Of a stretch of DNA of 64,000 nucleotides, positions 21,802-34,393 are shown piece by piece. Each line of letters starts with the position of its first letter. Position 1 is the stretch's first letter. A program made the position numbers and the translations under genes. The notes beneath the pieces were generated by a model that worked only from the letters and a program-made list of their open reading frames with translations, searched no databases and had not been told where the DNA came from. Where the stretch lies: positions 62,001 through 126,000 of the forward strand of contig JASJFT010000081.1 of NCBI GenBank assembly GCA_030770425.1, given 5' to 3'. The stretch comes from Darksidea phi (Eukaryota; Ascomycota; Dothideomycetes; Pleosporales; Lentitheciaceae).

Positions 21802-23398
21802 ATGAAGTTGTTCTGGAGTTACCTGCTGCTGGCTGGCGTCCTCTTTGTTACCGTTCAAGCAGATCTTTCGTCTGCTGCATCCCTTCTTCCGAAATGTGGC
21901 GTAAGCAAGCCCTCTGAGCTTCTGGTGCTTGGCTAACAGTCAAAAGCTGGAATGTACCGTTTCCGGTATCAAGCAGTCTACCTGCGCAGCAACTAATCAA
22001 ACCTGCATCTGCACGAACAAAGAGTTGGTGAATACCATCAATAAGTGCGTAAAGAGCAAGTGTACAATCAAAGAGCAGCTGAGTACGCACATGATCAACA
22101 CCCATCCACCCATCCTTTCAACTTTATTCTAACAACTGTTAGCGACCAAGAATGTCTCCATGACAACTTGCGGAGCCCCAATCCGGGACCATACCAAGCT
22201 CATCTCCGGCTTTGGTGTTGGCGGCGGTGTTATGGCTCTCATGTTCTGCATCCTGCGAGCAATCTCCAGGTTGACATTACCGGGCTCCGAATTCGGCATA
22301 GATGATGCAATCATATATGTGGTCATGGTAGGGTTTGCCAGCGGGACCCGTTCCGAAGGTCCTTTTTGCTAACGACAGTAGCTTTTCGTATTGGCCTTTT
22401 CCGGCCTATCTGTTCCTCGTATGTGGTCAAGTTCATAAATCTTTTAACTATTTGCTGACTGCGTCTTCAAAAGTGGCCGAAGCTGGCCTAGGGCGAGACC
22501 TCTGGACAATCCCTTTCGAGAAGATCACCTTTATCCTTTTGGTTAGTTATCTACTTTGCAGGATTTTGCATCCCTCACATTGACAAATATCTCAGATCTA
22601 CTACATCGATGAGCAGTTATACCTTGTCGCCGTATCTCTTACCAAGGTCTCGATCTTATTCTTTTATCTGCGAATCTTCCCCGATAGAAACTTTCGCAGG
22701 GCCGTCTACACCGTCATGACATGCACTGTCCTCTACATGCTGGCTTTCATACTCGTCTCACTATTCCAATGCCAGCCGGTCGACCATGCATGGAAGCACT
22801 GGAACCACGAGCACCCTGGAGTCTGCAACAATGTGAATGCACAGGGGTGGGCAGCCGCGATCTTCAATATCATTTTGGATTTAGCGACCATCATTTTGCC
22901 CCTCCCACAACTATCCAAACTAGCCATGAACTGGAAGAAGAAGGTTCAGCTGTTGCTCATGTTTGGTGTCGGCGGATTGTAAGTTCATCCGTGGAATGTT
23001 TCTCTGGTTTGAACATAGCTGACCATGCACGTAGTGTAACTCTCGTTAGCATCCTCAGATTGGAAACTCTCGTACACTTCGCCAAATCAGAGAACTTCAC
23101 CTGGGAGGGGGCACCATTTGGGTACTGGTCTACCGTTGAGATGGATGTCGGGGTCATATGCGCCTGCATGCCGGCACTGCATTCACTCTTCGCGCGAATG
23201 TGGCCCAGGATATTTGGTGGCACAACACGCGCTAAGTCGACCGACAGGTCTGGCTCAAATAAGATCAGTGTGTCTATTGGGGCGGAGAGGCCTCAGAATT
23301 CACCGAAGAGCAACGATACCAAGGACTTTATTCCCTTGATAGATGTTAATACTGTCGACGGAACGTCGAAGGAGGACAGCGCCAGAAACGACGTCTAA
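21802..23398 (+). CDS. CFEM-domain PTH11-like G-protein-coupled receptor
   Basis: Seven exons (21802-21900, 21947-22082, 22143-22327, 22382-22418, 22474-22541, 22596-22978, 23035-23398) join to 423 residues. Order: signal peptide (MKLFWSYLLLAGVLFVTVQA), a CFEM domain with eight Cys (LPKCGLEC, STC, TCIC, NKC, SKC, TTC) at about residues 30-95, then seven membrane spans of the fungal rhodopsin-like/PTH11 domain. Diagnostic stretches are EAGLGRDLWTIPFEKIT, YYIDEQLYLVAVSLTKVSIL and FYLRIFP, plus QGWAAAIFNIILDLATIILP. A hydrophilic Ser-rich tail ends at TAA 23396. PTH11-type receptors sense surface or host cues and signal through cAMP in plant-associated fungi; the ligand here is unknown. Exon 4 is only 37 nt, and its boundaries were chosen because they alone restore the conserved VPLAEAGLG stretch. 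The gene is intact. Confidence 0.92.
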
Positions 23399-25205
23399 AA
23401 CACGGCTCTATTACCAGCGCACTGCTCGTCAATCCGTACTAAAAGTAGGAGGATATTTAGCCCGCTCCCTTTCGATGTGTATACGAACGGAAATAAAATA
23501 AAATTCACGGCCCAAAAATCCCCCACGATCTTGCTTCTAGCTGCAGCTGTGTGATAACTGAGGTTCCATCAATCATTGACTGATGACTTTGCTACCTACT
23601 TTGTAGATTGGTTAGCACTGACCACATTTCATCGCCAAATCCGTTGTCAACCTCATACCGGAGACGAAACCGTGCGGCTGTTGGCCTTGGGCGCTCCGGC
23701 CCGCCAGCCGTCCCATGAATAGGGCGCAATGCGGTACAGGCTAACAGGTGGATGCGATAAGTCTCCAATTTCATAGCCCCTGCACCCAGCTTAATGCATT
23801 GTGGTGATATCCCGGCTCCCCATCCTTGCACAGCATAGCTGCGTCGAAATTACCAGGTGGATAGTTCAGCATATGCCAAGAAATTCAGCAGCAACTTTTT
23901 GCAAACGGTCACTACGCCTTAAGCTCAAGTCCAACAAATGTTTCCTGTCATGACGTTCTCCATATTACATTCATGATGGATATTTCAGGCTCTGGTCAAC
24001 GTAGAATCTACAATCGGCAACACGTCACACCGCCACATTGTGAGGCTTCTTTCGGTCCTAAATCCCCAAGACTCGGCGCCCGACTTAGCCCCCTCAGTCA
24101 GTCACAAGCATCTGTTCCCTGTCCGACCTTAGCGCCGCAACCTCGTTCCTGCGTAGCCCCGCATGTTGAGTTTCCGTGTGCCCCACGCAGTCCGTGCGCT
24201 GTTCATCGGCATTTGAAGTTACCAGGGACAGTTGATTCGGACCGACTATTCTCCGTGTGCTAGCGATCGATGATGCTTCAATTGAGAATGGATCAACGCA
24301 CAGATGCGGTTGCGAAAATATACAAGAGGGTATTATGAACGGGCTATTAGCGCGGTTCGCCCATCTTTCATACAATTCTATCTTCTCTCATACAAATCTT
24401 GTCTGTGCGGTCAATCGCGCTAATAGCCCGCTCATGATACCCCCTTGTACTCGTCAGGGTGCATTTCGGATTACTATCCTCTTTTGACAGTGTCTGGCCG
24501 CGTCCATGCGGGCCAACGGTCGGCAATGGACCAGTCATACCGCCCAACCGTGTTTCTCATTGGTGGGCCCACGGCCATGAGCTAAGATATCGGCGGGTAT
24601 TATATGGTTAGCTGATTTAAAATGAATTGACAGATAATGTGGAGGTAAGGTGTAGTTAGCTACCTAGCTTAATTCATCACAGCCTTACTTCATGGCCCAA
24701 CTTTATAGCATTCTAAAATTTCTTAGTAGCAGTCCTCCGCCAGCCAATGTACGGCCCACCCATGACAGAGGGGCCACGTGGACGGCGAGGTTGAAAGGAA
24801 GGGAACCCATGTAAATTGCACAGCTGACTAGCAGGGGCGGCGGGCACCTAGTCAAAAAGCACGCGAAATTGCGAAACATAAGAACCATCCTCAACTGGTG
24901 GCTCTCCCCTTAACCAGGACGCTGATCTTTCCGCAACGTGGACTGGGGTTAATGCTTCCAGAAAGATGGTTGCTGCATCTGGCCTCATCGAGCACACAAT
25001 GTTGAAGAGAAAATTTTGTCCTCGGTCACTGGAAATCGGCGCACCGCGGCGAATCGGCGCAATCCAAAATATTATATGTCGATTCGAGCCGACTTGCTAT
25101 GCGCAACATCTGCGGTTCATCGTCACTCATTTCTGTCAATCCTTTGTTTCTCTTCGCTGTTTATGGTTTACAATTAATTAGCGGCATCTAATTTTTACGC
25201 CGACA
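23399..25205. other. 1.8-kb intergenic region
   Basis: No gene is supported. It holds the inverted repeat at 24321-24449 and the promoter of the GMC gene. Short frames on both strands lack any domain or splice support. Confidence 0.5.
24321..24449. repeat. 34-bp inverted repeat with 61-bp spacer, MITE-like
   Basis: The left arm (24321-24354) begins TACAAGAGGGTATTATGAAC and the right arm (24416-24449) ends in its near-complement. There are 3 mismatches in 34. At all three the left arm has A or T where the right-arm sense would give G or C (GAGGG for GGGGG, TATT for TATC, GAAC for GAGC), as expected from C-to-T decay of one arm. No clear target-site duplication is visible. It could be a miniature inverted-repeat element or a solo terminal-repeat structure. 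Confidence 0.75.
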
Positions 25206-27264
25206 ATGAAGGCTCTCTTCTCTCTTGCAGTGTTCAGCGCCACAGTGGCGGCCTTGTGAGCAGCTTCAGTCAGCACAGAGTTCAGACGCTAACGTGAACG
25301 ACGATAGGCCTAATAGCTTCCACCGCCATGCTGAGACAAAACGGGCTGACAATGCAACTACCTACGACTACATAGTTGTAGGCAGCGGTCCCGGCGGTGG
25401 CCCGCTGGCGGCCAGACTTGCCATTGCCGGTCACAAGGTCCTTCTCGTTGATGCCGGAGACGACCATGGCAATGCCACCCAGTATCAAGTCCCAGCCTTG
25501 CAACTGCAGGCAACGGAGTATGAGCCTATGCGGTGGGACTACTTCATCAACCACTACAACGATCAATCGCGGCAAGAAACAGACTCCAAGATGACTTGGA
25601 AGACGCCCTCTGGCGAGCACTACGTCGGAAACAGCCCACCTTCCGGATCAAAGCCGCTTGGAATCTGGTATCCGCGTGCAGGAGCTCTCGGAGGCTGCTC
25701 AGCACATAATGCCATGATCACCATCTACCCCCACGAGAGCGACTGGAACCATATCGTCTCGCTCACCGGCGATCAATCGTGGAGCGCAAGCAACATGCGA
25801 AAGTATTACGAGAAGCTCGAGCGCAGCAGATACCTTCCTAGTAGCATTGCAGGCCACGGATATGACGGTTGGCTGGAGACGAGTTTGACAGACCTATCAT
25901 TGGTTGTTGAAGATCAAAAGCTGCTGTCTCTCATCCTTGCGGGTGCAACAGCTATGGGTAAGGGGCTTCTGGGTAAACTGATCTCTACGGTCACTGGCTT
26001 AGGGGAGATTTTGCTTCGCGATATCAACGCTTATACACCCACGCGTGATGCTTCAGAAGGACTCTATCAGGTACCTTTGGCGGTGAACTTTCTGGACAAA
26101 CAGCGGGCCGGCCCTCGGGGCTTTATCCTGGACACTGCGAACGCAGTTAACGATGATGGCACACGCAAGTACCATCTAGATATTATGCTACACACTTTGG
26201 TCACCAAGATCCGCTTCGACACGTCCGGAACGAAGCCGAGGGCAGTTGGAGTTGACTATCTCAAGGGCCGCAGCTTATATCGTGCCGATCCTCGCGCTGG
26301 CTCCGCTTCCAGTGGCACTCCCGGCAGTGTTGATGCAGCTCGTGAGGTTATCGTCTCTGGTGGTACCTTCAACACCCCCCAGCTTCTCAAGCTCTCCGGC
26401 ATCGGTCCGGCATCCGAGCTCTCCAAGTTCGACATCCCCGTTGTCGTAGATCTCCCCGGCGTCGGTACTAACCTCCAAGATCGCTACGAAACAACTCTCG
26501 TCGCCGACTCAAACACAGATTTTGCGATTACCACTGACTGCACCTTCCTCCGCACCACTCCCGATCCATGCTTAGAGCAATGGAAGAACCTGCCTGGGCC
26601 CACCCTCAAGGGGACCTATGCTACCAACGGAATCGCCGTTGCCATCATCAAGAAATCCTCAGTCGCAGAAGACGATCCTGACCTGCTAATCTCCGGCGCT
26701 CCCGCCTACTTCACCGGCTACCACCCAGGCTATTCGTATGAGTCCCTCAAAGACGCACACCACTGGGCGTGGATCGTTCTGAAAGCGCATTCCCGCAATA
26801 ACGCCGGCACCGTCACACTACGATCCGCCGACCCGCGCGACACTCCCTTGATCGACTTCAACTACTTCGATACTGGCGTTACCGCCAATGGCGCCGCGGA
26901 TAAAGACCTGCAGGCTGTATACGAAGGCATGCAGCTCTCACGCGAGATCTTCAAGAACGTAGTTCCGCTGCAAGGGACATTCAAGGAGGTATGGCCTGGT
27001 CCGAACGTGACGACGGAAGCGCAGATGAAGGAGTTTATCAAGAAGGAAGCATGGGGGCATCATGCGAGCTGCACGTGTCCGATTGGAGCGGATGGAGATC
27101 CAATGGCGGTGTTGGATTCGAAATTTAGGGTTAGGGGCACGGAAGGGTTGAGAGTTGTGGACGCGAGTGTGTTTCCGAAGATTCCGGGTTATTATATCAG
27201 TTTGCCGACGTATATGATTAGTGAGAAGGGGGCAGATGCGATCTTGGAGGACGTACGCGATTAG
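25206..27264 (+). CDS. secreted GMC-family FAD oxidoreductase
   Basis: ATG 25206 encodes a signal peptide (MKALFSLAVFSATVAA). A 52-nt intron (25256-25307) separates it from one long exon to 27264, giving 668 residues. The N-terminal FAD fold is plain: YDYIVVGSGPGGGPLAARLA, then LLVDAGDD, the GMC signature GALGGCSAHNAMI, and the second signature with SGGTFNTPQLLKLSGIGP. The C-terminal active site has GHHASCTCPIG with the catalytic His, then RVVDASVFPKIPGYYISLPT, where the usual second His/Asn position is replaced by Tyr, as in some fungal subfamilies. GMC enzymes oxidise alcohols, sugars or aryl-alcohols and many release H2O2. The substrate is not evident. It is intact, with a normal length for the family (about 600-670). 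Confidence 0.95.
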
Positions 27265-29240
27265 GGAGCGCGCAGTATCAATGACAGTTCCTCGTAACGG
27301 TCATATAACCATCTATTTAGCTTTTCTAGCAAGCTATTTGTATAAATAACCCAAATGTATACTGAACGATAGGTTTTATTTCCTGTGCTTTCTCTATTCT
27401 TGGTCTTCCTCTTACAACACCACTTTCCACCTCCTCTCCCGAAGATGCAGATCTCTCTTACGAAATCATGATCTCACTATGCACCACAACACCCTCAACT
27501 TCTCCACGTTGCCACACTCCAGCTCTAGGGCCATGGAACGGAGGACATAGTGACCAAACATATGGCAATTGACAAGGGGCTTGCGGTCCCGTTCCCTGAC
27601 GAAAGACCGATTTTCAAAAGTCGAAGTGGCACACCGGAGAGACTCCGGAAAATCCGTTGGCGGCACCGCCGCCAGAACCAGAAACACAAGAGGAGCGTGA
27701 AACCCTAGTTCCCTACTTCCTTAGATCTGAAGACGTGAATAAAAAGCCCTCCGATTCTGAGCGAGGAGAAGAGGGAGTTTAGAAACTGGAAGAATAGACG
27801 GCGTGAGTTTGACGGTGTCCGCTGACGTATCCAGTTCCAACGATCTAAATTTTCTTTTTAGTACGTCTTATCACGATATCAGTATATTCTGATTACCAAC
27901 AAATAGGCGTTGGCTCGATGCTCGTGCAGCGGGGTTGCGACGCGGTGCATCCATATGGATAAGCTATGTTTACGATGACGGCTACAGGTTGAAGTTTAAC
28001 AGTAGTGTGGATGGAAACGATTACCTCAACACTATGTAGAACCGTGCACCATATTACTAAGCTTTGGTTCCGTATACCAACAGGTCGTGGAGAGCAGTGC
28101 TCCGGGAGTTGGATGCCAGAATCAGAGCGGCACTCAACAATGAAGGAAATTCCCTTGAAGACACAAATATGGAATAACGACTTCACCCATTGTCGTCCGC
28201 TACGTTTCCAACGTAAAGGTTGCTACAATTATACTGGATTCTGTGTGGCTTAAATCCACTTGTACAGTATATATGCCACTAAAGCTAATTGCTCCATGGT
28301 CTACTAGTGAAAGTGATATGGACGGTAAGGGAGCATTAAAGTGTATCGGAACTCTAGGAAAGTAATTCGTGCCATAGATCGCATTTTTAAGGGTGAGCGA
28401 AGATGTGGGCCAGAATAAGTACGAGTGTACGTAATCTGTGTGTATTTGTGTGTATGTTGTATGCTACGGAAGTGGCGAATAGAGTATCTATCTGCTAGGC
28501 GCTAGCGTGCCAAAAATAATTTCTTAACCCTTTCTCTCGACATTATTCACAACATGATTAGATTTCCACATTTCCCTTCTATGGCTTGCACAGATGCTAC
28601 AGCAGGCCGAACTTTCCGCTTGCCGCATCCTCGGATTCCTTCGGAGGCTTCTTGTCATCCGGCGATCGCAATACGGGCGCCACAGCTTTCTTTCTCCGCT
28701 CTTCCCCCCTGGATTCTAGCCTTCCTCTTTTTCCCATCAATTTAACACTCAAGTTCTCGGCTGCTATCCTTCCCATTTCAGCTTCCTTACCTCCTTAGCT
28801 TTTTCTCTGGCTACTTCTGCTTCATCCACAGCTTTCGAGATCGCTTCAACTACTTTGGAAATAGCCTCCATAGCTCTCAATTCAAGGTTTCTCTGGGAGG
28901 GAGGGGATGTTCTATTTTTGTAACTTCATAACCGAGTTGCTCGGCCATTCGTGCTAAGTGGAGCCTTTTGGGTTAGCCAGGTCGTCGTCTCCTTTAGCGG
29001 ACGAACCAATAGAAACCTAGCTGTACTTCGTATAATGGCACCACGCGATAAAACTGACCAATAAAGCTAGAAGTGAAGCGAGGTCGGGACGTAGGCAAGA
29101 TTCACTACCGATACCGGCTAAAGTCAACGCCACAACATCTATCCGTGTCATACTTCTTCATACCAACACAGCCTTTCGACCGGCCATCCGCCACTGTTGG
29201 ACTCGTTAATCGCCAAAAAAACCCCCCCGCCGCTTGAAAG
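27265..29240. other. 2-kb intergenic region
   Basis: No gene is supported. At 28920-28780 the minus strand reads a short coiled-coil-like helix (MEAISKVVEAISKAVDEAE then VAREKAKEVRKLKWEG) that ends in TAG, a possible relic of a longer protein. The rest is featureless. Confidence 0.45.
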
Positions 29241-30679
29241 ATGGAGATCGGCATCGTCGGCGCGGGCATTGCGGGCCTCGGCGCTGCGATTGCGCTTCGC
29301 CGAGCTGGACATGCTGTTGAGGTGTTCGAGAAAAGCAACTTCAAGAGGGAGATAGGAGCTGCTATATTGTTGACACCGAATGGTAATCGAGTGTTGAGGA
29401 GGTGGGGTTTTGCATTTGAGAAAGCGAGGCCGGTGGACTTTAAGATTTTGCAGTATGTCTCCCAACACCTCTAACGGCCTACTATTGATCGTGCGTTTAG
29501 GTCTGTGGACGCCGATACACTTGGGGTTACCGCGCGGAAAAGCCTCGAAGATGTAGAGGAGACGTTTGGGGAAAGGATGTGTTCCTATCATCGTGTTGAT
29601 TTGCATACTGGTTTGAGGGAGTTGGCAGAGAAGGCTGGCGCTAGGATTAGGTTGGGTGCTGAGATTGTGGATGTCGAGCCGGACGCGGGTATTGCCCATG
29701 TCAAGGGTGGTGAAAAGGTGAAGAAGGATTTATGGGTGTTAGCGGATGGTAGTCATGTATATTTACCCTTCCCATTCCGTCATGATCAATTACTAATGAA
29801 AAATTGCAGACTCATTTTTTACCCAAGATTGCCGAGGAAGATATACCCAATGTTAAGATCGGCAAGAGCGTGTACAGATGGCTTGCTCCGTTCGAGAAGG
29901 TGCGCCAACATCCTGACGCAGCTGCGCTCTGGACCGAAAAAGCGCCCGGCTTTACAACAATTTTCGGCAAGCAGTTTACTATGGTCACATACCCCTGCAG
30001 AGGCGGCGAGCTACTAAACTGCGCTGCCTTTCACGACACACGAGCCGGGGAGGGGCACAAAGAAGACTGGAACTCAGACACCTCAAAGGATTCAGTTTTG
30101 GAGGCGCTTGGCGACTGTCATGAGGCGGTACGATGGCTACCGGAAACTGTTGCGGAAGGCGGGTTGAAAGTCTATACGGTGACGCAACGCCCGCCTCCGA
30201 TGCGCATCTATCAAGGCCGCATGCTGTGTGTTGGAGATTCGGCGCACCATATGCTCCCAACACATGCTCAAGGCGGATGCAGTGCGCTTGAAGACGTGGG
30301 CGCCTTGGAGGTGTTTTTCAATAACTCTGCGTCTGCCACTAGCCCTCTCTTTACCAACACGCCCAAAAACCTTCAAGAAAGACTCCACTTGTACCAACAG
30401 CTACGCTTACCGCGCTTCGCCACCGCGCAAATTCTCTCCTCAACAAACCCGTTCATGACAATGGAAGGCCTTGCACTGAAGGAAGCGCAAATCAGGAAGT
30501 TTTATGCTGGGAAGTTGCTGGACTGGCCGGTGGGTGCGACACACTTTGGTGCGGCCGTTAGAAGATTCTTTTATGGATATGATGTTTTCGTGGAGGCGGA
30601 GAAGGCATTGGAATATTTGGGGAAGCGGTTGCCGGACAGCTGGACGTGGTTTGGTGATGTGGGCAATGAAGGTGATTAG
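29241..30679 (+). CDS. FAD-dependent monooxygenase, salicylate-hydroxylase-like
   Basis: Three exons (29241-29452, 29501-29756, 29810-30679; introns 48 and 53 nt) give 445 residues. The N terminus holds the Rossmann motif MEIGIVGAGIAGLGAAIAL followed by EVFEKSNFKREIGAAI. The C-terminal FAD-binding motif is GDSAHHMLPTHAQGG then SALEDVGAL. The NAD(P)H/FAD motif usually written GADGxxS reads LADGSH and abuts an intron, so it is shorter than usual. The family hydroxylates phenolic rings using NAD(P)H and O2, in salicylate or aromatic breakdown and in secondary metabolism. No signal peptide is present, so it is probably cytosolic. The frame is intact. An isoform question remains at the second intron, because the missing GADG region might indicate a misplaced boundary. 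Confidence 0.9.
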
Positions 30680-31662
30680 CGATGTTAGCGCAAAAGGGTA
30701 TGGGAAAGGAGAGGTTAGAAAATCGGTATATCACTATACGTCATTATAGGGGGTTCAGTATGTAGCTGGATTCACTGCATAATAAACATATGAGCGAGTT
30801 GAAAAAAAAACCATCGTTATGAAGTTTTGACTTTCTTGCCGGACTTGCGAGACGACCTGGCAAAGGTTTTGGCAGATAAAGCGGTCTAGACCGGGGTTTT
30901 CGACGTGAAGTTTACGAGCGTCCGGATCTCTGCCTTGGTTAGACGATTGCACCAGTTAGATGTGCACGTACGGTTACGAGACGACAAGGTCACCGTGGAT
31001 GGGGAAAGGTAGGGCAAATGCATGTACTTTGCTTAAACGTCGCATACAATCCATTTCCGTAACACAGCAATATGCGACAAGATATACCTAGGTAGCTATG
31101 CGACATAGGAGCTACTATTGACTAAGTGAACAGGCCAACAGATGCTGCAAATACCATGTGCATCTATCCTAGAGGCGTGCGCAGAAGCGTACTGTGGGCG
31201 TCGTGATTTTCCTTGCAGTATCTTTGACTCAGCACATCTGGTCATCTAACAAAGAATTTCTCTTAGGTTTAATACCCCTCTTATCAAACCGGCGCACCAT
31301 GATAGGCTTAGAAGTGATCTATCTTGTGTGCGTCGGTTCAGAGATGCAAGGTCGCTTTGGTACGTCGGCATGTTCCTCTAGAGTCAAGAGTCTTCGGGCA
31401 TCTCGCTCGACAGCGTTTCGCAATTGAATCAAATGCTTTAAGACACAAGCTTTCGTGGTTGGCTGAATGTAAAGACCTGATAATAACTCAAATCTGCCGC
31501 GAGTCTACAGTTCTCGAAACGCAAGTCGGCTGAATCACTCGCGACTCAGCTTCATATTCAGCACAAAGAGCTCGATAGATAACGCATACTTTATTTGACT
31601 GAATTGGTATGGTATTAGGCTTTGCTTACCTTTATTATTCGAAATATGGGTATCGAATAGGT
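30680..31662. other. intergenic, no gene recognised
   Basis: Short frames only; no domain, signal or splice evidence on either strand. Confidence 0.45.
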
Positions 31663-32790
31663 CTACTTATATGCTACCCCGCTTGAATGATTTCCGAACC
31701 AGATATGCGACTCTACAGGAGTCCATGGCGTCCTGTTCCTACGGCCTTCTCCTCTTTCTATACTACGTTCACCGCACTTCCATGTGAAAGCCAATCCAGT
31801 ATTGAGCATGCAGCCAAGTCTAGCGCCCTCGATCGGTCCCGCCGATACTTTGCTAAGGATCATATCCTGCAGTTCAATAGGGAGGTTACAAATAGGAGTT
31901 CTAGGAGTACTGGTCTGTGTAGTCTTAAGGAGGAGCTCGATGGCTTCATCGGAAGGAGGATTTACACCGTCAAATAGACGCTCTGGTTTTGTGCATCTTT
32001 CAGAATCGTTATTGGTCCGATATAGAAGGACCTCTCATACTGAGAGAATGAGGTAGGTACGACTTTCATCGGATGCTTCGGAAGAATCATGTTTTAGTGC
32101 CGATAGGTTCTGTTTCGCGAAATTCTCTCGAATTAGAGTGATGGCGTGTGGAATATGCTGCGATATGACAATAGATGTCCCATCAATCTGGACAACATCT
32201 CCACGTAACGGATCCCAGTCCGGAAGGTTATGTATCCAGACCAGAAAACCGCCAGTCCCCTGAATTGGGGAAGTTACTTCGTTAGCATTAAAGTCGAGGG
32301 TCACAATCTTGATAATTGCACATGCAAGCCTTCGAAACGTCGAGTTATTGTAAAGGTCGCAAAAAAGTGCCTCCACTGGAACGCAAAGTCGGTGAGTGCC
32401 TTACAAACGAAAGCCTTATATCGTTCTAGACACTGTGGGTCTAACCTCTTCCGTTTCATTTTCCAGTAGGGCGGTGGAAAGATAGATTGCAAGGTATGGT
32501 TTGGGAGCGTGGGTGGTTCGTAAGGCTCGAAATCAGAAATGAGTATGTAACGCTGCCGAACGACGCTGAGACGAACTCAAGATTTTGATTCTTTTTGTCG
32601 AACTGCAGAACATCTTCATCAAGGTCAAAGGTCCAGGATGCTCTGACATGGACACATCGGCCGTCATGAAAGGGATGGACGATGTCGTCCTGTTGATGCC
32701 ATCCTCTAGCAATTTGCGAGTACAAAACATCAAAGGTGGATCCTGAGCCTATGAGCACTTTGCTATTCGTACAAGCGATATTCTCACTTA
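31663..32790 (-). pseudogene. relic of a conserved fungal protein of unknown function
   Basis: On the minus strand, four protein-like segments follow each other in different frames: SGSTFDVLYSQIARGWHQQD with VHVRASWTFDLDEDVLQFD (32760-32560), DFEPYEPPTLPNHTLQ to TDFAFQWR (32550-32380), CDLYNNSTFRRLACAIIKIV with GGFLVWIHNLPDWDP (32376-32035), and NPPSDEAIELLL with LPIELQDMILSKVSAGPIEG and TPVESHIWFGNHSSGVAYK (31960-31663). The final part begins like an F-box (LPIELQDMIL). The order and content resemble one roughly 400-residue fungal family of unknown function that I recognise only in outline. Small indels, not introns, separate the segments, since no GT...AG pairs fit. It is a dead gene. Confidence 0.6.
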
Positions 32791-34393
32791 CCCCTTGCTA
32801 CTCCTACAAGCTTGCTTGAATACAATTGTACCATGTCGTCGTCTTCGACAGAACGTAGTCTAGTAAAGTAGACAGTCCCTGACATGAAATAAGGATCAAC
32901 CCAGGACAATTTACTATATCAAAGGCGATATACCCCGTAAGCTAATATTATATACGTTATCATGTTGAAGTTTGAACAGCTGGGCAGTGGAATGGTTAAT
33001 TTTAGCGGGGAAGTGCGTCGACCAAGAATGCGGCAACGCCGCAAATTTCGAAAGCGGTTTAATGACAGGGATGCAGAGGATGAAAGGATAAAAGAGCGAT
33101 TCTTCATCGAGGCTGTGACGCGATAGGGACAAGTGTTCCGGGAAGGGGCGGGGCGACTGAGGGACCGAAGAACCGCAGCCACTCGCCAAGACCCTCTCCA
33201 AACCTCAAATCCTCACTTCCACGGCACCGCCGCATCTCCCAGCCCACAGCGCCAGCGTCGTCGCGATAATGGCGAAGAAAGGTAGGCCTCTCACTCCCAG
33301 GTTCTTCCCCGCGCTCCACAACCTCACCCCAACTGTGGCCGCCTTCTCATCCTGTCATTCCCGATGAAAACTAACCCGCGCAACAGCCAAATCTCGCCCC
33401 GTACCGTGACGATGGGTCTCCTCTCGATGGCCACGACGGGTATTTTCACACTTTGACGCCGCTGCGACAAACTGGACACTGGACACGCGCGATCAATGAG
33501 TCGGGAAGGCTGGGCATGGGCACATTGGGCTGGGGCAGCGACCACCCATGGACCCCTATCGCTGAACCCAGCCCTCCGACAGTTGAATCGCAAAATCTCT
33601 CCAAGACTCACTGCTAGAGTTGTTTTTCGCGTTTTTCAGCGTGGCCTTGCTATGTAAATCACGCTCGTGAAGAAAATACCAGGGCCGCCCAGGATTGCAC
33701 AGACGCCTTCATTCTCTTTAACCTATCGGCCATTGACAACACCGTTAGTGTAATGATGGTAATCTCTGCTAACTATCCTTACTGTATGAGTTATGCCGGG
33801 TCTATCATGGACGCCAAATAACGGCGAAGCATGCAGATGGAACTAATTGGGCTTTTCACTTAGATGACCACTGCGATTACTGCTCTCGCGACCCAGAACG
33901 CTTAGGTTTTCCTTGATACGGTCGGGTATGTAGCCGCCTTTTTATGCATCATTAGTTTGATAATGTGTGGATACACATGTCAAGGATGTTGATAGGCTGG
34001 CGGCCTCTGCTATCGTCAATATGGTCATTTGCGCGCAGTCATGATGATGGCATGTTTCCGTCGCCCTTCACTCGGCTTCCTCAAGCTAATGAGAGGGGCT
34101 CAGGCGCTGCAGACGGCAATGCTGGGGCTATGCAGTTAGCGATATCGATGGCATGAGTGGGTGAAGATCTGAAGCCTCCGCACAGGCAACAGCGCCGTGT
34201 TCAGGCCGTGCAAAGCCTCATTCCTCTTGGCGTACCCTCAGCACGCTCCGAGCCTGGTCGCCTACCTCACTCCCCTTCCCAGTCACGAAATCGTTAACAT
34301 TATCAACAATTTCGTTGTTTTACACATTTGATATTCTGAAATCGTTCGCTCCGCGTGCTCTGTGTTAGCAGCAATTGCAAACCGATCTATCCA
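32791..34393. other. 1.6-kb intergenic region
   Basis: Short frames on both strands (the longest under 100 codons) have no recognisable content. The last 200 bases are C/T-rich, as in a promoter for the gene at 34394. Confidence 0.45.
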
